Assembly (NCBI RefSeq): GCF_022832375.1
Contig: NZ_JALHLG010000032.1
Span: 1 to 47,368 of the forward strand
Direction of reading: 5' to 3'
Length of the DNA: 47,368 bases
From: Novosphingobium beihaiense
Lineage (GTDB): Bacteria; Pseudomonadota; Alphaproteobacteria; Sphingomonadales; Sphingomonadaceae
The notes below the pieces were generated by a model, which worked only from the letters and a program-made list of their open reading frames with translations, ran no database searches and was not told the origin of the DNA. This document shows, piece by piece, positions 8,360 to 16,420 of the stretch (the stretch's first letter is position 1; each line of letters begins with the position of its first letter). A program made the position numbers and the translations under genes.

Positions 8360-8688
8360 CACCTGTCGCCCACAAGCCGGATTTCCCCATGCTCGGCCAT
8401 GTGGGCACGATTGCCGGAACGCCCCCCTTGTAGACAGCAAAATATTTCAATCGCAACATATTGAAATACAATGAAAATATATATCCCAACGGACAGCCGA
8501 AACATTTTTTGGGTACCGAAATGATATATCTGTTTGAAATATAAGCAGAAAGAACAACGGCTCTGCCGTGTAGGGTGTGCATGGGGAAAGGGACTTGAAA
8601 CCTTCACGGCTACGCGAAGAAATACGGGATTTCGAAAATTTTCCCGATCTTCCAGGGGCGCGTGCGGCCGTAAGGCCGAACAGTGCCT
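8360..8688. other. AT-rich intergenic stretch between convergent genes
   Basis: A 329-bp gap with no convincing gene between the toxin (plus) and the glycosyltransferase (minus). From about 8430 to 8560 it is much more AT-rich than its surroundings. It contains the inverted repeat at 8443-8468, a further TTGAAATA copy near 8535, and a small hairpin CGGCC-gtaa-GGCCG (8665-8678) just past the glycosyltransferase stop that may help end that transcript. Confidence 0.5.
8443..8468. repeat. Perfect AT-rich inverted repeat
   Basis: TATTTCAAT and ATTGAAATA form perfect 9-bp arms around the loop cgcaacat. A third, similar half (TTTGAAATA) occurs near 8534. It could be a protein-binding site or a transcript end. 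Confidence 0.4.
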
Positions 8689-9891
8689 TCAGCCCTGCAA
8701 CTCCTCGATCGCCTTCACGACGATGGCAATATGTTCGGCCCAGTTCGGGTTGTGCCAGCCCGGCAGGCGCGCAAGCTGGGCGCGGTGGAGGGGGCCGCGG
8801 GTGGCGTGATCGAGGATCGTGGCCTGCCAGCCCGGGCCGTCGAGCGGGTCGAGGTAGTCGGGCGCCGTGCCGCCCACTTCGCGCAAGGCGGGCAGGTCGC
8901 TGCAGATCGCCGGCACGCCGAGCGAGAGCGCTTCGGCCACCGGCATCCCGTAGCCTTCCGCGAATGAGGGCATGACCAGCGCACGCGCGCCGCGCAGCAG
9001 GGCCGAGAGCCGCGCGTCGGGGCAGCCGCCCAGTTCCTCGACATGGCCAGTAAGGGCAGGGCAGCGTTCGAGCATGTCGACGACCTGCTCGTTCTCCCAG
9101 CCCCTGCGGCCGATGATGACAAGGCGCGGCATGTCCTGCGGCGGCAGGCTCTGGACCATGTGCCGCCAGAGGTTGAGCAGGAGAAGGTGGTTCTTGCGCG
9201 GCTCGATCGTGCCCAGACATACGAAATAGGGGCGCCCGTCGCTGGCCGCCTCCGGTGGGGCGGGCGGCAGGGTCTCGGTGCCCAGAAGGGCGACGTGGAT
9301 CTTCGTTTCCGGGGCCAGCCACGGCGCCAGCGCGCGGCCCGTCGCGGCGGAATTGACGATCGCCGCGCCGCCGCTGGCGGCGCAGGCGGCTGCCACCGTC
9401 TCCATGCGCCTGCGGTGCAGCGCGGCTCCCGATGGGCGGGCATATTCGGGAAACTCGATCGGAATCAGGTCGTGGACGAGGCACAGGAACCGGGCCTGCT
9501 CGCGCGCGAGGATACGCTGCACTTTGGCCGCATTCGTCAGATGATGCGGCGAGGCCTGGACATAGATGGCCTTTCCATCACGTGCGGAAGTCACACCCCG
9601 GCCCGTGGGCATAAGCGCCGTGAGCTGCGGCAGGACCGAGGCCAGCGAGCGCTGGCGCGGAGCGTCGGTTTCACTGGCCCAGCGCTCCTCCAGTTCGTCG
9701 AGATAGGCCAGCGCCGCCTTGCGCGGCAGGCGGCCATAGCGCCCCATGGGATGGACGGCGGCAAGGACCAGATCCTCGCCATAATGCGCCAGAAGCCCCC
9801 GGGCATAAGCCATCTCCACCCGGTCCACTCCCGAAGGCGTCGAATAGCGCAGGCGCGAGATCAGGCGCGAAATATCGAGGATCACGGTCAT
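8689..9891 (-). CDS. Glycosyltransferase, GT4-type (GT-B fold)
   Basis: 400 residues from the ATG at 9891. That ATG overlaps the kpsC stop (ATGA), so the longer reading frame upstream is rejected. Typical GT4 features: an N-terminal Rossmann-type start (MTVILDISRLISR), the hinge region FVCLGTIEPRKNHLLLL, VIIGRRGWENEQV, and the nucleotide-sugar-binding C-domain signature MPSFAEGYGMPVAEALSLG with GVPAICSDLPALREVGG. It is last in the operon kdsD-kdsB-phosphatase-kpsC-GT. It probably adds a sugar to the capsule repeat or linker; donor and acceptor are unknown. Confidence 0.8.
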   Translation of the reverse strand: MTVILDISRLISRLRYSTPSGVDRVEMAYARGLLAHYGEDLVLAAVHPMGRYGRLPRKAALAYLDELEERWASETDAPRQRSLASVLPQLTALMPTGRGVTSARDGKAIYVQASPHHLTNAAKVQRILAREQARFLCLVHDLIPIEFPEYARPSGAALHRRRMETVAAACAASGGAAIVNSAATGRALAPWLAPETKIHVALLGTETLPPAPPEAASDGRPYFVCLGTIEPRKNHLLLLNLWRHMVQSLPPQDMPRLVIIGRRGWENEQVVDMLERCPALTGHVEELGGCPDARLSALLRGARALVMPSFAEGYGMPVAEALSLGVPAICSDLPALREVGGTAPDYLDPLDGPGWQATILDHATRGPLHRAQLARLPGWHNPNWAEHIAIVVKAIEELQG

Positions 9892-11522
9892 CGGCGCAGC
9901 ACGTTCATCAGCTTGCCCTGCCAGCGGCGCAGCGGGGCGGCCCACTTGAGGCGGTTGGTGGCGGTGGCACTCGCCATGCGCGAGACCAGCACCTCGGGCG
10001 GACAGGGCAGGGCGGTTACCGGGTCGAGATAGCGCGGGTAGAGGATCAGGACGCCCGCGACCAGCGCATCGCGCGAGAGCCGCCGTGTGCGCCGCGCCGG
10101 CACTGCGCCCAGATCGCGGGTCAGGCCCCATCCTGCATAGAACGGCGTGCCATGGCAGATCACCTCGCGCCCGCGCATCAGGGCCTCGAAGCCCGTCAGC
10201 GAAGTGAGCACATGGACCGCATCCACCACGTCGAGCAACGGGGCCATGCCGCCGCCGCGCACGATACGGTCCGCATGGGCGAGGATCTCGCCGTCCGGCA
10301 CTTTGCCCTTGCGATGGCCGGCATCGACATCGGGGTGCGGGCGAAACCAGATCTCGGCCTCGGGTTCGAGCGCGCGAACCCGGCGCACCAGTTCGAGGTT
10401 GGAGGCGAGCCCCCCGCCGCCGGCGCGCACCGACATGTCGTCCTCCACTTGCCCGGGGACGAGGACGAGGCGTTTGCCGGACCGGCGCTCAGGCACCGGC
10501 GCCGCGGTATCGGCGGCGTATTTGCTGATGCCTGCGCGCACGATCGTCTCGCGAAGGGCTGCGGCGCGCTCAAGCAGCTTCGGCGGCATCTGCGCGGTGT
10601 TCAGGATCGTTTCCAGATCGCTGGGCTCGCGCGGGTCAAAGTGTATGCCTGAGGCGTCTACTACGACCGAAGAAGGCGGCACAAGGTCGACCCCCAGCCC
10701 CACCGAACGCACGAAACCATCTTCCACCCGTACCAGCGGCACGCCTTGCGCGCGCGCTTGCGTGAGCAGGGCCGGGGAAACCCGCGACGGCCAGACGGCG
10801 ACGCTGCCCCCCGCCTTGCGGGCTATCCGCAAGGCGCGAGAAGAGGAAGAGACAAGCGCGAAAGACCGTGCCGGATGCCAGAGAAAGTGCCGGATTTCCT
10901 TGCGTTTCCACCAGGCCATGCCGCAAGCGGCGGCAATCGGACGATTGGCATCCAGCGCGCCGCGCCACAGGCCCAGCAGCTCCACCACAGCTTCGAACGT
11001 AGAGGGGCCGCCGGTAAAGGGATCGCGCCAGACCACACCGCACAGCGCCTCGGCCGCGCGCCGGTCAAGCGCCGCGTCATCCTCTCCCGGCGCGCCGAAA
11101 CGTCCGGGCGAAAGAACCTCGACGGGGACACCAGCGATGCGGGCCAGCGCCACCCATTCGTCGTCGCCATGCGCGACAAGCCGCTGCGCCCCGGGCAGCA
11201 CGGACCAGGGATCGACATCGCCGAACCAGACCCGCCCGGCCAGCGCCTCTGCCCAGTCCCGCGCCGTGGACGGTGCGATCCAGACCGCGTTCCCATCGTG
11301 CGCCGCATGGATCTCCGAAAGACCCTGCGGCCGCAGCACGGTGCCCGCGGGCTGCTCCAGATGCGCCGGATCGGCCCAGAACCGCCCACCCACGCGGGCC
11401 GTGCGCACGGCAGCAAACAACGCGGCGCAATCTGTGGGAATATGGGTGGCCGCAGCTGGACTGGACACTGCCGCATCGGCCCAGGCAAACGGCGGCGCCC
11501 GGAGCAAGGGCAGGAGGGTCAC
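9888..11522 (-). CDS. kpsC: KpsC-like capsule beta-Kdo transferase with a reduced N-terminal module
   Basis: 544 residues from a GTG at 11522 that overlaps the upstream stop (GTGA). The frame is open further left, but that part overlaps another gene. KpsC of E. coli (about 675 residues) carries two glycosyltransferase modules that alternately extend the beta-Kdo linker. Here the C-terminal module is intact: VRVEDGFVRSVGLG (265-278), VPGQVEDD (355-362), RPHPDV (394-399), LTSLTGFEAL (439-448) and FYAGWGL (461-467). The N-terminal 240 residues are short and lack a second EDGF/HPD set, keeping only a faint resemblance to the end of the first module. It may therefore make one linkage type only. 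Translationally coupled to both neighbours. Confidence 0.8.
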   Translation of the reverse strand: MTLLPLLRAPPFAWADAAVSSPAAATHIPTDCAALFAAVRTARVGGRFWADPAHLEQPAGTVLRPQGLSEIHAAHDGNAVWIAPSTARDWAEALAGRVWFGDVDPWSVLPGAQRLVAHGDDEWVALARIAGVPVEVLSPGRFGAPGEDDAALDRRAAEALCGVVWRDPFTGGPSTFEAVVELLGLWRGALDANRPIAAACGMAWWKRKEIRHFLWHPARSFALVSSSSRALRIARKAGGSVAVWPSRVSPALLTQARAQGVPLVRVEDGFVRSVGLGVDLVPPSSVVVDASGIHFDPREPSDLETILNTAQMPPKLLERAAALRETIVRAGISKYAADTAAPVPERRSGKRLVLVPGQVEDDMSVRAGGGGLASNLELVRRVRALEPEAEIWFRPHPDVDAGHRKGKVPDGEILAHADRIVRGGGMAPLLDVVDAVHVLTSLTGFEALMRGREVICHGTPFYAGWGLTRDLGAVPARRTRRLSRDALVAGVLILYPRYLDPVTALPCPPEVLVSRMASATATNRLKWAAPLRRWQGKLMNVLRR

Positions 11523-12118
11523 GGCCTGACGCCCCATTCGGCCAGCGTCAGGCCACCGCGTTCGCCGCGATGGATCACACCGTAGCCTCCGGTCGGCAGC
11601 TTCAGGCCCGAAGGGCTCTCCTGTCCTTGGACGAGCCCTGCCGCCAGCAGCGCAAAGCGCGCCGCGCCATTGCTGGTGACCAGCAGCACCGGGCCCTTTT
11701 CCTCCTCGAACAGCGCCTGCCACGCGGCGATCCGGGCCTCAGCATCGACTTCCCAGCCCGGAGGGGCCACCCCCTGCGCATCCCAGGCCGCCAGCGCCTC
11801 GGCCCCGATCCGGGCCAGGATGGCGTCCTCGGCCGCGTTCTCGTCGGGCCCATGGTCGATCTCACGCAGCCATGCGCAGGGGAGCGGAGAGGGCGATCCG
11901 GGCAGATGCCTGAGGATCGCCTCCGCCGTCTGCCGGGTACGCGCCAGCGGCGAGACGAGAACTTTCGCGAACGCCATCCCCTGCGCGGCAAAATGCGCAC
12001 CCAGCGCTTCGGCCTGCGCGTGCCCCGCCGCCGTCAGCGGCAGATCGGTGCGCACGCCGATCCTGCGGGGTGGTTCTCCACGCTCGAACGTGTTGCCGTG
12101 GCGGACGATAACAAACAT
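11519..12118 (-). CDS. Histidine phosphatase superfamily protein in the Kdo operon
   Basis: 199 residues. The phosphate-accepting RHG motif is at the N-terminus (IVRHGNT), followed by LPLTAAGHAQAEALG and the SPLARTRQTAEAIL segment of the phosphoglycerate-mutase-like family. The second pocket histidine of the family (usually in VSHG) is replaced: the segment reads VTSNGAARFAL. It lies 13 bp after kdsB and overlaps kpsC by 4 bp in a Kdo operon that lacks kdsC, the HAD-type Kdo-8-phosphate phosphatase. It may therefore fill that role, but this is a hypothesis. It could equally act on another sugar phosphate. Confidence 0.75.
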   Translation of the reverse strand: MFVIVRHGNTFERGEPPRRIGVRTDLPLTAAGHAQAEALGAHFAAQGMAFAKVLVSPLARTRQTAEAILRHLPGSPSPLPCAWLREIDHGPDENAAEDAILARIGAEALAAWDAQGVAPPGWEVDAEARIAAWQALFEEEKGPVLLVTSNGAARFALLAAGLVQGQESPSGLKLPTGGYGVIHRGERGGLTLAEWGVRP

Positions 12119-12131
12119 GGCCTGCGCGCTA

Positions 12132-12962
12132 TCAGGCCGGGAAAGGATCGCCTAGCCGCGCGATCGTTTCTTCCGCCAGCGCGAGGTCCTCGGGCGTGTC
12201 GATGCCTGACATGGCGTGGCTGGGCGGATCGATCTCGACCGTCGCGATCGTGCGTCCCGCTTCGAGGAAGCGCAGCTGTTCGAGCCCTTCCAGAACCTCG
12301 TAAGCCCCTTGCGGCGCCGCGCCGAACCATTCGAGCGCCGCCATGCGATAGCCATAGAGGCCCAGGTGCTGCCACACCGGGGAAAGCGGGCCTGCCTCGC
12401 GCAGCTTGGCTTCGCCCCGGATCGCGGGCAGGATCGTCTTGGAGAACCACAAGGCCCGCCCATCGGCGGCCCGTACGCAAGTGGTCCCGCTGAACGGCGC
12501 CTGCCGCTTGTGCGCACGCAAGGCATCGAGCCGCGCCCAGTCGAGCCGGTAGACAGGCGTGGCCACGTCCGCCGCTCCCTCGCGTAGCGTCCTCACCAGT
12601 CCGGCCACGACTTCCGGCGGCACGAACGGCGCATCGCCCTGCAGGTTGATCACCAGCCCCGGCTTTTCCGTCTGTTCCGCGCGCATCAGCGCCGCCGCAC
12701 AGGCGCGCGCGGAGCCGGAATCGCACGTCTCGGGCGTCATTACCGCCTCAGCCCCGATCTCACCGGCATGGTCGCGGATGCGTTCGTCGTCAGTCGCCAC
12801 CACCACCGCGCAGTCCCCGGCAAGGCCTGCGGCCACGCGGGCCACCGCCACGACGCGTTCGAGCAGCGTGCGCCCGGCGATCGGCAGCAGCGGCTTGCCG
12901 GGCAGCCGGGTCGAGCCATACCGCGCGGGCACGACGATAAGGGCGGAAGAAGAGGGCGTCAT
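12132..12962 (-). CDS. kdsB: 3-deoxy-manno-octulosonate cytidylyltransferase
   Basis: 276 residues against about 250 in E. coli. It activates Kdo with CTP to CMP-Kdo, the donor for KpsC and KpsS. Motifs: the nucleotide-binding start VVPARYGSTRLPGKPL, VVATDDERI, NLQGDAPFVPPE, HLGLYGYR and GIDTPEDL. The usual SGTER-type segment reads SGSAR here, and the segment SGTTCVRAADGRALWFSK is extended compared with E. coli KdsB. This is therefore a divergent member, and a related octulosonate cannot be excluded. It follows kdsD after 26 bp and precedes the phosphatase by 13 bp. Confidence 0.88.
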   Translation of the reverse strand: MTPSSSALIVVPARYGSTRLPGKPLLPIAGRTLLERVVAVARVAAGLAGDCAVVVATDDERIRDHAGEIGAEAVMTPETCDSGSARACAAALMRAEQTEKPGLVINLQGDAPFVPPEVVAGLVRTLREGAADVATPVYRLDWARLDALRAHKRQAPFSGTTCVRAADGRALWFSKTILPAIRGEAKLREAGPLSPVWQHLGLYGYRMAALEWFGAAPQGAYEVLEGLEQLRFLEAGRTIATVEIDPPSHAMSGIDTPEDLALAEETIARLGDPFPA

Positions 12963-12988
12963 TCGCGGTTCCTGCCGTGGGCCCGCGC

Positions 12989-13990
12989 TCAGGCCACCCC
13001 GGCGCGCACGATATCGTGCATATGGATGATTCCCGCCAGCTTGCCGTCCTGCTCGACGAACAGCACCGATATGGCGTTCTCGTTGAGAATGTGCAGCGCC
13101 TCGGACGCCAGCGTTTCGGGCAGGACCGTCAGCGGGTTCGGCGACATGTGCAGGCCGATGTTGTCGTTCAAGTCATGGACGGCAATGCAGCGCCGCAGAT
13201 CGCCATCGGTGAAGGCACCGACCAGCCTCTCGTCCTCGTCAACCACGGCGGTGCAGCCATAGCGCTTATGGCTCATTTCCAGTGTCGCGCTGGTCAGCGA
13301 GGCATCGCGCCCGACGCGCGGAATAGCCTCGCCAACTCCCATGATCTCGCCCACCGTCACTAGCTGCGAGCCGAGCTTGCCGCCGGGATGAAACACATAA
13401 AAATCGGAAGACGAGAAGCCCCGAGCCTCAATCAGCGCCACCGCCAGCGCATCGCCCAGCACCAGTTGCAGCGTGGTGGAGGAGGTCGGTGCCAGCGCAT
13501 TCGGGCAGGCCTCACGCACAGGAGGCATGGCCAGGCAGATATCCGCCGCGCGGCCCGCCGTGCTGTCCGGATGCGAAGTCGCGACAATCAGCGTCACGCC
13601 ATATCTGTTGCAATAATGCAGAATGTCGCCCAGCTCGGCCGTCTCACCCGACCATGTAATGGCCAGCACGACGTCCTGCTTGGTAATGACGCCAAGATCC
13701 CCATGGCTGGCTTCACCGGGATGAAGATAGAGCGCAGAAGTGCCCGTCGAACGCATGGTTGCGGCGATCTTGCGCGCAATATGCCCGCTCTTGCCCATGC
13801 CGGTCACGATCACTCGCCCTGGCGTCGCCGCGAGGGCTTGGATCGCACGGTCCACCTCTTCGCGAAGTCCGGTGGTTTCCAAGGCGGTGCGTAGCGCATT
13901 CAGCGCATCCAGTTCAATCTTCAATGTCTTGAGTGCGGAAGCGGAATGGCGTGCCTGGGAAAGTACACTGTTCATATCGTCATCAATCAT
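12989..13990 (-). CDS. kdsD: D-arabinose-5-phosphate isomerase (KdsD/KpsF)
   Basis: 333 residues, the normal length. It converts ribulose 5-phosphate to arabinose 5-phosphate, the first step of Kdo synthesis. An N-terminal SIS domain (about residues 40-185) shows VIVTGMGKSGHIARKIAATM, the SHGDLGVI segment with the family histidine, and ITWSGETAELGDI. Two CBS domains follow (about 215-330), with YGCTAVVDEDERLVGAFTDGDLRR and ISVLFVEQDGKLAGIIHMHD. It is the first gene of the minus-strand Kdo/KpsC operon and is divergent from kdsA. KpsF is the name used for capsule-linked copies. Confidence 0.93.
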   Translation of the reverse strand: MIDDDMNSVLSQARHSASALKTLKIELDALNALRTALETTGLREEVDRAIQALAATPGRVIVTGMGKSGHIARKIAATMRSTGTSALYLHPGEASHGDLGVITKQDVVLAITWSGETAELGDILHYCNRYGVTLIVATSHPDSTAGRAADICLAMPPVREACPNALAPTSSTTLQLVLGDALAVALIEARGFSSSDFYVFHPGGKLGSQLVTVGEIMGVGEAIPRVGRDASLTSATLEMSHKRYGCTAVVDEDERLVGAFTDGDLRRCIAVHDLNDNIGLHMSPNPLTVLPETLASEALHILNENAISVLFVEQDGKLAGIIHMHDIVRAGVA

Positions 13991-14210
13991 AGGGCCTGGA
14001 TACTTACAAGATCAATTTGCAGCCAAGTGAAACGGCACCTGCCCCAGTCCGTCATTCAGACTGGCCAAGGGGCTCAGCGGTCTCCGCCTTTGCGCGATAA
14101 CGCCCTGCGCGTAAATCCAAAAATAGATAAAATAGATAGAACAACTTCAACACATTAACTAAGGGCGCAGGCTTCATCTCTCTGCCTTCCTGCTAATCGG
14201 GCCTTAAATC

Positions 14211-15038
14211 ATGATCCTTTGCGGACATACGATCACCTCTGCCACATCCCTTTTTGCCATTGCCGGCCCCTGTGCCATCGAGAGCGAAGCGCTGACGCTG
14301 TCCATCGCCGAAACCCTCGCCGGGATCGCGGACCGTCTCCAGATATTTCTCATTTTCAAGAGCTCTTTCGACAAAGCGAACCGCAGTTCGGACAAGTCCT
14401 TCCGGGGGCTCGGCATGGAAGAAGGCCTGCGCATTCTTGAAAAGGTTCGCAGCGAAACCGGCCTGCCTGTCCTTACCGATGTCCACGAACCAGCCCAGGT
14501 TCCCGCTGTGGCGCAAGTGGCGGACATGTTGCAGACCCCGGCGTTTCTTGCCCGCCAGACCGACTTCATCGCCGCCGTGGCCGCCTCCGGCAAGCCGGTG
14601 AACATCAAGAAGGCCCAGTTCATGGCGCCCGCCGACATGAAGCAGGTGGTCGCCAAGGCCCGCAACGCCGCCAGCGCGGCCGGTCACGATCCCGACGCGT
14701 TCCTGCTGTGCGAGCGCGGCACCTCGTTCGGCTACAACACGCTGGTCTCCGACATGCGCGGCCTCTCGATCATGGCCGAAACAGGCTGCCCGGTGGTGTT
14801 CGATGCCACCCATTCCGTGCAGCAGCCCGGCGGGCTCGGCGAGCGCTCCGGCGGCCAGCGCGAATACGTTCCGCTGCTGGCGCGCGCGGCCGTTGCCGCA
14901 GGCGTGGCGGGCGTCTTCATGGAAACCCACCCCGATCCGGACAAGGCCCTCTCGGACGGTCCGAACGCCCTGCCGCTCGACCAGTTCGAGGCGCTCTGGA
15001 CAAAGCTTCTGGCGATCGACGCGGCCGTGAAAGCCTAG
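14211..15038 (+). CDS. kdsA: 3-deoxy-8-phosphooctulonate synthase
   Basis: 275 residues. It condenses phosphoenolpyruvate with arabinose 5-phosphate to Kdo-8-phosphate. Family motifs: [80 protein letters not shown]. Cys21 in AGPC, rather than Asn, places it with the metal-dependent (class II) enzymes. It is divergent from kdsD across 220 bp that include an AT-rich stretch and an inverted repeat (CCAGTC/GACTGG at 14044-14064). A PhyH-type gene follows on the same strand. Confidence 0.94.
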   Translation: MILCGHTITSATSLFAIAGPCAIESEALTLSIAETLAGIADRLQIFLIFKSSFDKANRSSDKSFRGLGMEEGLRILEKVRSETGLPVLTDVHEPAQVPAVAQVADMLQTPAFLARQTDFIAAVAASGKPVNIKKAQFMAPADMKQVVAKARNAASAAGHDPDAFLLCERGTSFGYNTLVSDMRGLSIMAETGCPVVFDATHSVQQPGGLGERSGGQREYVPLLARAAVAAGVAGVFMETHPDPDKALSDGPNALPLDQFEALWTKLLAIDAAVKA

Positions 15039-15129
15039 CTGCCGCAAGCCCGGCACACGTCTGCGCTTTCGCGATTGCCCCAGGCAGTAGACTGACACAC
15101 CATAATATTATGCATATGGCGCTGCGAAC

Positions 15130-16158
15130 ATGACGATAAAAAAGGTTCTGCTCAGCCCTCTCTGGGCCCTGCAACTGCTGACCGGGGCCAAGAGCTTTCT
15201 CGACAATCCGCTGATCGGATCGCGCCGCCTCAATGCGCGCGGGCTGCATGTGAAGCGGGTGAAGCTCGCCGCAAGCCTGTGCGCCTGGCGCCGCCGCCGC
15301 CTCGCTCACAAGGTCAGGCCCGAATGGCGCGCCGCGTTCGATCGCGACGGCTTCGTCATGATCCCGAACGTGGTTCCGCCCGAGCAGTTTCCCACCCTGC
15401 GCAGGGCGCTTCTCGCCTACGAAGGGCCCGCGCGCGAGATGCGCCAGGGTGACGCTATAACCCGGCGCATGGCGATCGATCCGGCCATGCTCGCCGCGAT
15501 CCCGGCCTTGCGCACCCTGCTGGAACGCAAGGATATCGTGGCATTGTTCCACTATGCCGCCAGCTTCCGCACCACGCCGCTGCACTATATCCAGACCATC
15601 GTCAGTCATGACGGCAGCAACGAGGCGGACCCGCAAGAGACGATCCATGCCGACAGCTTCCATTCCTCGCTGAAGGCCTGGCTGTTCCTCAACCCGGTGG
15701 CCGGGGACGAGGGACCCTTCACTTACGTGCGCGGTTCGCACCGCTTCACGCCCGAACGCCTCGCCTGGGAACACCGCCGTGCGCAGGCCGACCCCCACAC
15801 CATAGACCGGCTCTCCGCCCGCGGTTCGCCCCGCGTCACCGAAGCCGAGCGGACATCCATGAACCTGCCCGCACCCGAAGCGCTGGCCGTGCCAGGCAAT
15901 ACCCTGGTCGTGGCCGATACGGTAGGCTTCCACGCACGCGGCGCATCGGCCCGCCCAAGCGAACGCGTGGAGATCTGGTCCTACGCCCGCCGCAACCCCT
16001 TCCTGCCCTGGCTCGGCGGAGACCTGCTCAGCCTGCCAGGCCTTGCCGAGCGCCGGGTGAACTGGCTCTGGGCCCTGCGCGACAAACTGGAAAAGCGCAT
16101 CGGCCAGCCCTGGAAACCGGTTGGCGTTCGCAGGTCGATAGAGGACGTGCAAAAGTAA
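15130..16158 (+). CDS. Phytanoyl-CoA dioxygenase (PhyH)-family Fe(II)/2-oxoglutarate oxygenase
   Basis: 342 residues. The PhyH fold is suggested by FDRDGFVMIPNVVPPEQF (about 75-92), an iron-binding HxD in HADSFHSSLKAWLFLNPV, VRGSHRFTPERLAWEH, and the distal His with a following Arg in VADTVGFHARGASARPSERV. PhyH enzymes hydroxylate small molecules, lipids or sugars; related proteins occur in polysaccharide loci. The substrate cannot be read from sequence. Upstream (15101-15112) is the perfect palindrome CATAATATTATG in a short AT-rich patch, a possible promoter or operator. Probably part of the capsule locus because it lies between kdsA and the galactofuranose block. Confidence 0.7.
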   Translation: MTIKKVLLSPLWALQLLTGAKSFLDNPLIGSRRLNARGLHVKRVKLAASLCAWRRRRLAHKVRPEWRAAFDRDGFVMIPNVVPPEQFPTLRRALLAYEGPAREMRQGDAITRRMAIDPAMLAAIPALRTLLERKDIVALFHYAASFRTTPLHYIQTIVSHDGSNEADPQETIHADSFHSSLKAWLFLNPVAGDEGPFTYVRGSHRFTPERLAWEHRRAQADPHTIDRLSARGSPRVTEAERTSMNLPAPEALAVPGNTLVVADTVGFHARGASARPSERVEIWSYARRNPFLPWLGGDLLSLPGLAERRVNWLWALRDKLEKRIGQPWKPVGVRRSIEDVQK

Positions 16159-16420
16159 AAGGCGGTGTTCTTGAGATGGCCATATCCGCTATCTCCGCAG
16201 ACCCGCTCCACTCAAACTCTATGACCGGCGGCCGGATGAAATCACTTTGGCGGAAGTGGACCGAGTGCGGTTGTAACTATCTCCATTACAGGCCCATGCT
16301 CGGATCGTCGCACTACACAAAAGCAAGGCCGCAATCACAATATCGCCTACTTGCCAAAGCTTCATCCGATACCTACCCCCACAAAGGCAGGAGATATTAA
16401 GAGAAAGCCTGGCCCCCCTT

